Below are positions 1-5,201 of a stretch of DNA of 8,151 nt, one piece after another. This stretch comes from an uncultured Clostridia bacterium. GTDB lineage: Bacteria; Bacillota; Clostridia; Christensenellales; Borkfalkiaceae. The notes under the pieces are model-generated. The model was not told the origin of the DNA and ran no database searches. It saw nothing but the letters and a program-made list of their open reading frames with translations. Within the stretch, counting starts at the first letter, position 1, and every line of letters starts with the position of its first letter. The position numbers were made by a program, and so were the translations under genes. Location: the NCBI GenBank assembly GCA_944372565.1, contig CALVZR010000102.1, positions 1 through 8,151 on the forward strand, read 5' to 3'.

Positions 1-243
1 ATCACCGCCTGCCCCGAACAGCTGGCCGAACGCCTGCTCACGGGACTGCACCACGGCGCGACCGAGATTGCCGCGCGCGGCGCCTATTCCAATACGGAAA
101 AAACGCTTATCGTATGCCTCATCAACAAGCGCGACCTCGTGCATTTCAAAAAGATCCTCGCGGAGTTTGAAAACACCTTCGCCTATGTGTCCTCGGTGAA
201 CGACGTTTACGGGAGGTTTTACAGAAAAACCCTCCTGCCCTGA
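1..243 (+). CDS. YitT-family membrane protein, C-terminal DUF2179 domain (5' end outside window)
   Basis: The reading frame is open from base 1 to a TGA at 241-243 and gives 80 residues without a start, so only the C-terminus is present. The visible part reads as a small soluble alpha/beta domain. Near its start it has a helix with PEQLAERLL. Next comes the G-A-T-E-I-A-A-R-G-A-Y segment, followed by a strand with TLIVCLINKRD, then a helix with HFKKILAEF and a closing VSSVNDVYGRF. This order matches the DUF2179 domain that follows the membrane helices in YitT/YpjC/YqfU-type proteins of Firmicutes. Those proteins are integral membrane proteins of largely unknown role, and the DUF2179 part is thought to be cytoplasmic. 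No membrane segment lies in the visible piece, as expected for the tail. A strong terminator follows 15 bp after the stop, so this gene ends its own transcript. The assignment rests on recognising the domain pattern from memory. Confidence 0.8.
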   Translation: MTACPEQLAERLLTGLHHGATEIAARGAYSNTEKTLIVCLINKRDLVHFKKILAEFENTFAYVSSVNDVYGRFYRKTLLP

Positions 244-258
244 ACGGGGGGGAAGGGC

Positions 259-294
259 GCGCCGCGCGGCAGAACTGCCGCGCGGCGCTTTTTT
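259..294 (+). terminator. Intrinsic terminator of the YitT-like gene
   Basis: Bases 259-272 and 275-288 are perfect reverse complements, giving a 14-bp GC-rich arm pair (in practice a 13-bp stem capped by a GAAC tetraloop). Six T follow directly (289-294). The last T is also the first base of the minus-strand regulator's stop codon complement (294-296), so the two convergent genes are packed end to end. Read on the minus strand the same hairpin is followed by few U, so it should terminate mainly plus-strand transcription. Confidence 0.93.
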
Positions 295-515
295 CAGCGG
301 TTTTTCACGTTGAGAATGTCGTCCGCCGAGCAGTTGAGAAAGGTGCACAGGCGCGAAAGGGTGGAAAGCGAGGGCTGTATCCTCCCCGAAAGGTATTGCG
401 AAACCGTGGGTTTGGATACGCCGATGGCCTTCGCGATTTCGGTTTTCGTCTTTCCGGACTGTTCGATTTCCTGCCGGATATTCCTGCTGATGATTTCGTC
501 CAATGCGGGTTCCAT
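294..515 (-). CDS. Small XRE-family helix-turn-helix transcriptional regulator
   Basis: This is a 73-residue protein that consists of little more than a Cro/C1-type HTH_3 domain (about residues 10-68). The pattern is RNIRQEIEQSG, then TEIAKAIGV (helix 2), SKPTVSQYLSG (recognition helix 3), PSLSTLSRLCTFLNC and ADDIL. There is no sensor or oligomerisation domain, so it probably acts as a dimeric repressor. It diverges from the small membrane protein gene at 628, and the 112 bp between the two starts hold two matching palindromes. The simplest reading is that it represses both that gene and itself. No SD sequence precedes the ATG at 513-515. A -10-like TATACT (528-523) lies only 7 bases upstream, so the message may be leaderless. 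An alternative start further inside would cut into helix 1 and is unlikely. The family call is secure; its target and signal are inferred. Confidence 0.93.
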   Translation of the reverse strand: MEPALDEIISRNIRQEIEQSGKTKTEIAKAIGVSKPTVSQYLSGRIQPSLSTLSRLCTFLNCSADDILNVKNR

Positions 516-522
516 AAGTATC

Positions 523-551
523 AGTATATTAAGTATTGCCTAATTTTACTT
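523..551 (-). promoter_or_regulatory. Candidate promoter of the XRE regulator
   Basis: On the minus strand TATACT (528-523) matches the -10 consensus at five of six positions. The sequence 17 bases upstream of it (551-546, AAGTAA) is a poor -35, so this promoter would depend on its -10 or be weak. An alternative uses TTGTCA (556-551), five of six to the -35 consensus, with TAATAT (531-526) at a long 19-bp spacing. In the second case the near-palindromic TTGACAA at 550-556 would serve as a -35 for both directions. With the first choice, transcription would start at about 516-515, on the start codon itself. Confidence 0.4.
527..545. promoter_or_regulatory. Operator-like inverted repeat 2 (imperfect), regulator side
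   Basis: Arms TATTAAG (527-533) and CCTAATT (539-545) flank the 5-base spacer TATTG. The left arm differs from a perfect complement at two of seven positions. Bases 533-546 match 561-574 at 13 of 14 positions (GTATTGCCTAATTT versus GTGTTGCCTAATTT), so this is a diverged copy of the better palindrome at 555-573, in the same orientation and 28 bp away. It overlaps the likely minus-strand promoter. It is a probable autoregulatory binding site for the XRE protein, which is inference. Confidence 0.6.
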
Positions 552-579
552 GACAATTAGGTGTTGCCTAATTTATAAT
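550..579 (+). promoter_or_regulatory. Near-consensus sigma-A promoter of the small membrane protein gene
   Basis: TTGACA (550-555) and TATAAT (574-579) are both perfect consensus hexamers, separated by 18 bp. Transcription should begin near 586, about 42 bases before the ATG at 628. The spacer is filled by the operator palindrome at 555-573. A promoter this strong, with a palindrome placed between its two boxes, suggests a gene that is held off by a repressor and strongly expressed when released. Confidence 0.85.
555..573. promoter_or_regulatory. Operator-like perfect inverted repeat 1 in the promoter spacer
   Basis: AATTAGG (555-561), spacer TGTTG, and CCTAATT (567-573) form a perfect 7-bp inverted repeat. 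It occupies almost exactly the interval between the -35 and -10 boxes of the plus-strand promoter. A dimeric HTH protein bound here would block RNA polymerase directly. Length and symmetry fit operators of XRE/Cro-type repressors. Binding by the neighbouring regulator is inferred from position and from the second copy at 527-545. Confidence 0.75.
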
Positions 580-617
580 GTGAAATATCCGATCGATCAA
601 AGAAACACAACGGAAAA

Positions 618-624
618 AGGGGAG
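618..624 (+). promoter_or_regulatory. Ribosome binding site that sets the start at 628
   Basis: AGGGGAG (618-624) lies 3 bases before ATG 628; counted from its AGGGG core (618-622) the gap is 5 bases. It favours 628 over the next ATG at 637. It also rules out the upstream in-frame TTG at 550, which is part of the -35 box. Confidence 0.8.
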
Positions 625-627
625 CAG

Positions 628-900
628 ATGAGCCGGATGACCTTCGTCCTGATTTTCCTGATCGTCCTGCTGGCGGCGTGCGTCGTGCAGTGGCTGGCGG
701 CGGACTGCTGGGGCTTCAAAAAGTTTTTTTTCCGCGCGCGCGGCGGGGTTACCGTATATGTGCTGTGCGCGGCGGGATTGTTTTGTTACGGCGCGTTTTT
801 CCGCGCATGGTGGGGCGCCGCCGCGGGGGGTGCAGCGCTCGCCCTTCCCGCCGTGTTCCTTCTTTTGAAAAGATGTTTTCACCGCGGGCGCAAGAAGTAA
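628..900 (+). CDS. Small three-helix membrane protein of unknown function
   Basis: This 90-residue protein matches no family I can name. Hydropathy by eye gives three membrane segments: about residues 5-25 (TFVLIFLIVLLAACVVQWLAA), 41-58 (VTVYVLCAAGLFCYGAFF) and 61-80 (from WWGAAAGG to the LLL before KR). Positive charge sits in the first loop (KKFFFRAR, 31-38) and at the C-terminus (KRCFHRGRKK), which predicts an outside N-terminus and inside C-terminus. LLAAC at 14-18 resembles a lipobox, but the hydrophobic stretch continues past the Cys, so a plain transmembrane helix is more likely. The in-frame sequence upstream to 550 lies in the promoter and leader and is not coding. The gene is monocistronic: its own promoter is at 550-579 and a terminator starts 51 bases after the stop. 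It is probably controlled by the divergent XRE protein. Its role may be in membrane stress or signalling, but nothing in the sequence decides this. Confidence 0.75.
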   Translation: MSRMTFVLIFLIVLLAACVVQWLAADCWGFKKFFFRARGGVTVYVLCAAGLFCYGAFFRAWWGAAAGGAALALPAVFLLLKRCFHRGRKK

Positions 901-950
901 AATTGCCCCGTTTTTTCCCTTGGGATTTTGCCCGTTTTCCCGCTTTTTAT

Positions 951-989
951 GCCCTTTTGCCGCAATGTGCGCGAAAGGGCGTTTTTTTT
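951..989 (+). terminator. Intrinsic terminator after the small membrane protein gene
   Basis: GCCCTTT (951-957) pairs with AAAGGGC (974-980), and an upper stem CGC (961-963) pairs with GCG (969-971) around an AATGT loop. One G and then eight T (982-989) follow. This is a good U-tract terminator that separates the membrane protein gene from the operon starting at 1096. Confidence 0.8.
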
Positions 990-1003
990 GTGAAAAAACG
1001 CCC
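977..1003. repeat. Second hairpin overlapping the terminator
   Basis: GGGCGTTTTTT (977-987) and AAAAAACGCCC (993-1003) are perfect 11-bp complements around a TTGTG loop. The left arm reuses the 3' arm and U-tract of the terminator at 951-989, so the two structures cannot form together. No U-run follows on either strand beyond the stem itself, so it is not a clear terminator in its own right. Confidence 0.6.
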
Positions 1004-1021
1004 GAACAGTCGGAAAAACGC

Positions 1022-1051
1022 TTGCAATCCGCAGCTTTGTTGTGCTAAAAT
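1022..1051 (+). promoter_or_regulatory. Promoter of the aminotransferase-tyrS operon
   Basis: TTGCAA (1022-1027) and TAAAAT (1046-1051) are separated by 18 bp, and a TG at 1043-1044 adds an extended -10 element (TGCTAAAAT). Each hexamer matches consensus at five of six positions. Transcription should start near 1058, leaving a leader of about 38 bases with GGAG (1082-1085) 10 bases before ATG 1096. The leader is too short for a T-box or other riboswitch. No other convincing promoter is visible between here and the window end. Confidence 0.7.
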
Positions 1052-1095
1052 AAATAATTATCGAAGAAAAAATTTACATACGGAGAACGAGCGGT

Positions 1096-2271
1096 ATGGA
1101 ATACAGGTTTGCAGAGCGCGTAAGGAACCTTTCGGGTAACGCCATCAGGGAAATTTTCAAAGTGCTTTCCGATAAGGAAATGATCTCGTTTGCGGGCGGC
1201 ATGCCCGCGGCGCAGTGCCTTCCAGCGAAAAAAGTGAAGGTATTTGCGGACGAACTCCTTTCTTCGCAGCCCGTCAAAATGCTGCAATACGGACAAACGG
1301 AAGGCTATCTGCCCCTCCGCGAATCCTTTCTGAAATACGTGGAAAACGTGGGCATAAAGGGATACGGCGTGGATAACGCGCTCATTCTGAGCGGCGGGCA
1401 GCAGGGCATCGATTTGATGTTCAAAACCTTCTGCGAGGTCGGGGACAAGATCCTCGTGCAGAACCCCACCTATCTCGCGGCGCTTCATATCGCCAAAACC
1501 TATCAGCTCCGCCCCGTCGGTTTCGAATGCGGGGAGGACGGCGTTGATACCGAAGATCTCGAAAGGAAGATCAAGGAACACAACCCCAAACTCGTCTACA
1601 TCGTGCCCAACTTTTCCAACCCGACGGGAAAGACGCTGCGGCTGGAAACCCGTAAAAAGATCGTGGAGATCGCGGAAAAATACGGCGTGGTCGTCATCGA
1701 GGACGATCCTTACGGCAGAATCCGCTACAAGGGCGAGCACCTGCCGAGCATCAAGAGTTTCGATAAAAGCGGCTGCGTGGTCTATCTCACCAGCGTTTCC
1801 AAAACCATCGCGCCCGCGCTCCGCGTGGCGCTCGCCGTGGCGGACGAAAAGATCATCCGCAAGATGGCGGTCTGCAAACAGGCGGTGGACGTGCAGACGG
1901 TAACGCTCACGCAGGCTGTCGTCGATCAATTCATCCGCACGGGGGAGATCGACAGGGGCATCGCGCGCAGCCTTCCGCTGTACCGCGAAAAGGCGGAAGC
2001 CATGCTCGCCGCTCTCGATAAATACATGCCGGAAAGTTTCGTGCACACCGTGCCCGAAGGCGGGCTGTTCATCTGGGGCGAATTTACCGACGGCACGAGC
2101 GCCAAAGCCAAATTCCGCGAGGCTGTGGAAAACAAAGTGGCTTTCGTTTCGGGTAACGATTTCTTCGCGGACGGCAGCGGGGACAACACAATGCGGCTCA
2201 ACTTTTCCAACGCCACGCTCGAACAGATCGAGCTCGGCGTGAAAAGACTGGGCGCGATTTTTTCCAAATAA
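1096..2271 (+). CDS. PLP-dependent aminotransferase, fold type I (LysN/ARO8/MocR-catalytic-domain type)
   Basis: This 391-residue protein has the full set of class I/II aminotransferase landmarks. They are an N-terminal FAGGMP segment (32-37), LQYGQTEGYLPLRE (63-76), NPTG (175-178), EDDPY with cofactor-ring Asp203 and Tyr206, SVSKTIAPALR with the Schiff-base Lys236 and phosphate-binding Arg243, and MRLNFS with substrate-carboxylate Arg367. This pattern is that of 2-aminoadipate, aromatic and broad-range transaminases related to LysN and ARO8, and of the catalytic half of MocR regulators. There is no N-terminal GntR DNA-binding domain, so it is a stand-alone enzyme. It transfers an amino group from an amino acid to a 2-oxo acid in the cytoplasm. 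APAL replaces the usual APGL after the catalytic lysine, a small deviation. It is the first gene of the run and lies 15 bp before tyrS, which makes an aromatic amino acid a reasonable but unproven substrate. Confidence 0.9.
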   Translation: MEYRFAERVRNLSGNAIREIFKVLSDKEMISFAGGMPAAQCLPAKKVKVFADELLSSQPVKMLQYGQTEGYLPLRESFLKYVENVGIKGYGVDNALILSGGQQGIDLMFKTFCEVGDKILVQNPTYLAALHIAKTYQLRPVGFECGEDGVDTEDLERKIKEHNPKLVYIVPNFSNPTGKTLRLETRKKIVEIAEKYGVVVIEDDPYGRIRYKGEHLPSIKSFDKSGCVVYLTSVSKTIAPALRVALAVADEKIIRKMAVCKQAVDVQTVTLTQAVVDQFIRTGEIDRGIARSLPLYREKAEAMLAALDKYMPESFVHTVPEGGLFIWGEFTDGTSAKAKFREAVENKVAFVSGNDFFADGSGDNTMRLNFSNATLEQIELGVKRLGAIFSK

Positions 2272-2286
2272 CGGAGGGAGCAGTCG

Positions 2287-3507
2287 ATGGCGAAGAGCGC
2301 ATTCGATATTTTGAAAGAAAGAGGATTTATCAAGCAAACGGTTTTCGAAGACGATCTGAAAAAGATGCTCGAAGAGGAGAAAACGGCGTTTTACGTGGGG
2401 TTCGACCCCACGGCGGATTCTCTCCACATCGGGCACTATATCCCCATTATGGCGATGGCGCATATGCAGCGCGCGGGGCACAAACCCATCGCGCTGTTCG
2501 GCGGCGGCACGGGAATGATCGGCGATCCTTCCGGGCGGAGCGATTTAAGGCAGATGATGACGCGCGAAACCGTGGCGCACAACATCGAGTGTTTTAAAAA
2601 GCAGATGAGCCGCTTCATCACCTTCGAGGGGGAAAACGCCGCCCTTATGGTCGATAACGGCGACTGGCTGCTCGACCTCAATTACATCGACTTTCTGCGG
2701 GACGTGGGCGTGTATTTTTCGGTCAACAAAATGCTCACCGCGGAGTGCTACAAATCCCGTATGGAAAAGGGGCTCACCTTCCTCGAATTCAACTATATGC
2801 TGATGCAGGCGTACGACTTTTTCAAACTCTACAACGCCTACGGCTGCGTGCTGCAGATGGGCGGGGACGACCAGTGGAGCAATATGCTCGCGGGGGCGGA
2901 CCTCATCCGCAGGAAACTGCAAAAGCCGGCATACGCCGTCACCTTCACCTTGCTTTTGACGAGCGAGGGCAAGAAGATGGGCAAAACGGCGAAGGGCGCT
3001 TTGTGGCTGGACGAAAACAAAACCACCCCTTACGAATTTTATCAGTATTTCCGCAACGTGGAGGACGTGAAGGTGGCGGAGTGTATGCGCCTTCTCACGT
3101 TTATGGATCTCGAAGAGATCGAAGAACTCACGAAATACAGCGACGAGCGTATGAACGCCGCGAAGGAGCGGCTGGCGTTCGAGGTGACAAAACTCGTGCA
3201 CGGCGAGGAAAAGGCGCGCGAGGCGCAAAGGCAGGCGCGCGCGGCGTTCGGCGGCGGGAGCGAAGAAGATATGCCCTCTGCGGAAGTGGATTCTTCCCTG
3301 CGCCAGGTGGCGGACGTTATGGTGGCGGCGGGCGTCGCCAAATCCAAAGGCGAGGCCAAACGGCTCATCGAGGGCGGCGGCGTCGCGCTCGACGGCGACA
3401 AAGTGGAAAACGCTTTTGCCGAGATCGGTGAAGAGCGCGCGGCGAAGGGCGAATTCATCCTGCACAAAGGCAAGAAAGTGCACGTGAAGATCCTGCTGAA
3501 AAAATGA
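2287..3507 (+). CDS. tyrS: Tyrosyl-tRNA synthetase
   Basis: This 406-residue class Ic synthetase activates tyrosine with ATP and charges tRNA-Tyr. The Rossmann domain carries YVGFDPTADSLHIGH (36-50) with the HIGH motif at 47-50. The tyrosine pocket includes Tyr36, Asp40, Tyr170, Gln174, Asp177 and Gln196 in GGDDQWSN. The second signature is KMGKT (230-234), in place of the more usual KFGKT/KFGKS. The C-terminal S4 RNA-binding domain covers about 340-406, with SKGEAKRLIEGGGVALDGDKV. Length is normal for the family, so the gene is complete. GGAGGGAG (2273-2280) sits 6 bases before the ATG. Many Firmicutes tyrS genes are preceded by a tyrosine T-box. This one is internal to a transcript with a 15-bp upstream gap, so control must come from the operon promoter. 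Confidence 0.97.
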   Translation: MAKSAFDILKERGFIKQTVFEDDLKKMLEEEKTAFYVGFDPTADSLHIGHYIPIMAMAHMQRAGHKPIALFGGGTGMIGDPSGRSDLRQMMTRETVAHNIECFKKQMSRFITFEGENAALMVDNGDWLLDLNYIDFLRDVGVYFSVNKMLTAECYKSRMEKGLTFLEFNYMLMQAYDFFKLYNAYGCVLQMGGDDQWSNMLAGADLIRRKLQKPAYAVTFTLLLTSEGKKMGKTAKGALWLDENKTTPYEFYQYFRNVEDVKVAECMRLLTFMDLEEIEELTKYSDERMNAAKERLAFEVTKLVHGEEKAREAQRQARAAFGGGSEEDMPSAEVDSSLRQVADVMVAAGVAKSKGEAKRLIEGGGVALDGDKVENAFAEIGEERAAKGEFILHKGKKVHVKILLKK

Positions 3508-4133
3508 AAGATTATCTGAGCGTGGCGGCGGAAGCGGAGTGCGAATACGTCATCGAGCGTTCGCGGTTCATCACGCACATCGCGCCCGTGAACGGCGAGG
3601 AAGAGGCAAAGGCCTTCGTGGAAAAAATCCGCAAGGCGCATTCCCTCGCCACGCACAACTGCTACGCTTACATCGCGGACGAAAACGGGCTGAAACAGAA
3701 GTTTTCGGACGACGGCGCACCGCAGGGCACGGCGTGTATGCCCATGCTCGAAGTGCTGAAATCGCACGGGCTGAAAAAGTGCGCGGCGGTGGTCACGCGG
3801 TATTTCGGCGGCGTGAAGCTGGGCGCGGGCGGATTGGTGCGTGCCTATGCGAAAGCGGCGGCGGACGGCGTGCGCGCGGCGAAGATCGTGAAATACGTGT
3901 TCTGCGATTTCGTGCGCGTGGGCGCGGGGTACGAAACCTTTCCCGCGCTGCTCAAATTTTCCGAAAAGAAAAATTATAAAATCATGGATACGCAATTTTC
4001 CGAAAGGGCGGAGGCGGCGTTCGCCGTTCCGCGGGAAAAGCGCGCCGCTTTCGAAGAAGATCTCGCCGAGGCGTTCGGCGGGAAACTGCGGGCGGAAAAC
4101 GCGGGTTCGGGGTATTACGCATTCGGGGAGTGA
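3504..4133 (+). CDS. yigZ: YigZ/IMPACT-family protein
   Basis: This 209-residue protein has two domains. The N-terminal UPF0029/Impact domain shows ERSRFITHI (18-26), ATHNCYAY (49-56), SDDGAPQGTACMPML (68-82) and VVTRYFGGVKLGAGGLVRAY (96-115), the hallmark run of the family. A shorter DUF1949-like domain makes up the C-terminal third. Eukaryotic IMPACT acts on GCN2 signalling; the bacterial members have an RNA-binding-like fold but no settled biochemical role. The start codon overlaps the tyrS stop (ATGA, 3504-3507) and no good SD is visible. Translation probably relies on re-initiation after tyrS, which ties its level to that of the synthetase. Family assignment is very secure; function is not. 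Confidence 0.93.
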   Translation: MKDYLSVAAEAECEYVIERSRFITHIAPVNGEEEAKAFVEKIRKAHSLATHNCYAYIADENGLKQKFSDDGAPQGTACMPMLEVLKSHGLKKCAAVVTRYFGGVKLGAGGLVRAYAKAAADGVRAAKIVKYVFCDFVRVGAGYETFPALLKFSEKKNYKIMDTQFSERAEAAFAVPREKRAAFEEDLAEAFGGKLRAENAGSGYYAFGE

Positions 4134-4136
4134 AAA

Positions 4137-5201
4137 ATGGAAATCGAATTTGTCGAAAGAAAGACGCTGAAAGAAAAGCCGCAGGCAGGCGCGGAGCTGG
4201 GCTTCGGCAAGCTGTTTACCGACTACATGTTCTCCATGGTTTACGAAGAGGGCAAGGGCTGGCACGACGCGAAGATCTCTCCTTACGGGGATATGGCGAT
4301 GAGTCCGGCAACGTCCGTACTGCACTATGCGCAGGGCGTGTTCGAGGGCGCGAAGGCGTTCCGCGGGGAAAACGGAAGCGTCAGGGTGTTCCGCATCCGC
4401 GAAAACTTCAACCGCATGAACCGCTCGTGCGATCGGATGTGTATGCCGCGTTTAGACGTGGATTTCGCCTGCGAGGCGTTGTTCCGCCTGCTGAAAATCG
4501 AAAAGGACTGGATCCCGGAAGGGGAGGGCACGGCGCTCTATATCCGCCCGCTCATGATCGCGGACAGCGCCGAACTCGGCGTGCACGCGAGCAAGAAATA
4601 TCTTTTCTACATCATCCTTTCGCCCGTGGGCGCTTACTACAAAAACGGGCTCGCGCCCACCAAGATCTACGTGGAAGACCACTACGCGAGAACGGTCGCG
4701 GGCGGTACGGGGGAGGCGAAGTGCCTCGGCAACTACGCGGGCAGCATCAAGGCTTCGGAAGAGGCGCAGAAAAAGGGATACGACCAGGTGCTCTGGCTGG
4801 ACGGCGTACATAAAAAATACATCGAGGAAGTGGGCTCCATGAACATCTTCTTCGTCATCGGGGACGAAGTCGTCACGCCCAAGCTCAACGGCTCCATCCT
4901 GCCCGGCATCACGCGCAAGAGCTGCCTCGAAGTGCTGCGCGACGCGGGCTATAAGGTGAGCGAAAGGACGCTTTCCTTAAAAGAGGTGGTGAAGGCGCAC
5001 AAAAAGGGCAGGCTGAACGAGGTGTTCGGCACGGGCACGGCGGCGGTCATCTCGCCCGTGGGGCTTTTGGGCGTGCAGGGGGAAAACCTCACGGTCAACA
5101 ACGGCAAGATGGGGGAGATCACAAAATTCCTCTACGATACCATCACCGGCATCCAGCACGGCACCAAAGAAGACAAATACGGCTGGGTTACGGTGATCTG
5201 A
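4137..5201 (+). CDS. ilvE: Branched-chain amino acid aminotransferase (fold type IV, BCAT group II)
   Basis: This 354-residue enzyme makes the last step of leucine, isoleucine and valine synthesis (or the first of their breakdown) by exchanging an amino group with 2-oxoglutarate. Landmarks are LHYAQGVFEGAKAFR (62-76), FNRMNRSCDRMCMP (91-104), LYIRPL (134-139), GGTGEAKCLGNYAGS with Schiff-base Lys195 (189-203), EEVGSMNIFFV (230-240), LNGSILPGITR (250-260) and EVFGTGTAAVISPV (295-308). The VGSMN and LPGITR wording is that of the larger eukaryote-like BCATs rather than short E. coli-type IlvE. The human mitochondrial redox CXXC has Ala and Ser at the matching positions here, so that thiol switch is absent. 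GGGGAG (4125-4130), inside the end of yigZ, serves as the SD 6 bases before ATG 4137. It is unrelated in fold to the aminotransferase at 1096. Confidence 0.95.
   Translation: MEIEFVERKTLKEKPQAGAELGFGKLFTDYMFSMVYEEGKGWHDAKISPYGDMAMSPATSVLHYAQGVFEGAKAFRGENGSVRVFRIRENFNRMNRSCDRMCMPRLDVDFACEALFRLLKIEKDWIPEGEGTALYIRPLMIADSAELGVHASKKYLFYIILSPVGAYYKNGLAPTKIYVEDHYARTVAGGTGEAKCLGNYAGSIKASEEAQKKGYDQVLWLDGVHKKYIEEVGSMNIFFVIGDEVVTPKLNGSILPGITRKSCLEVLRDAGYKVSERTLSLKEVVKAHKKGRLNEVFGTGTAAVISPVGLLGVQGENLTVNNGKMGEITKFLYDTITGIQHGTKEDKYGWVTVI
5192..5198 (+). promoter_or_regulatory. Off-centre Shine-Dalgarno for recX
   Basis: GGTGATC matches the downstream part of the full anti-16S sequence (AAGGAGGTGATC) and lies 2 bases before ATG 5201. 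In that register the spacing is equivalent to a normal GGAGG about 7 bases away. It lies wholly within the last codons of ilvE, and the ilvE stop and recX start share a base (TGATG, 5199-5203). Confidence 0.5.

Noticed and set aside
550..627. N-terminal extension of the small membrane protein from TTG 550
   Set aside because: The TTG is the first half of a consensus -35 box, and the region holds the operator, the -10 box and the untranslated leader. ATG 628 has a proper SD.
667..681. Lipoprotein signal peptide (LLAAC) in the small membrane protein
   Set aside because: The hydrophobic stretch continues for several residues past the Cys and is followed by a basic loop and two more helices, which fits a polytopic membrane protein better than a lipoprotein.
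901..1095. A small gene or structured RNA between the membrane protein gene and the operon
   Set aside because: The stretch is accounted for by a terminator, its overlapping hairpin, a promoter and a short leader. No open frame with an SD was found.
2272..2286. Tyrosine T-box riboswitch before tyrS
   Set aside because: The gap to the upstream gene is only 15 bp and is fully used by the SD. The operon leader at about 1058-1095 is also too short for one.
1045..2481. Long minus-strand open frame opposite the aminotransferase and the start of tyrS
   Set aside because: The plus strand carries unmistakable protein families here. The antisense product is rich in H, R, F and D, as expected from GC-biased codons read backwards, and has no recognisable domain or suitable start site.
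2545..4325. Further long minus-strand open frames opposite tyrS, yigZ and ilvE
   Set aside because: They are shadows of well-identified genes, with low-complexity histidine- and arginine-rich translations and no SD or motif support.
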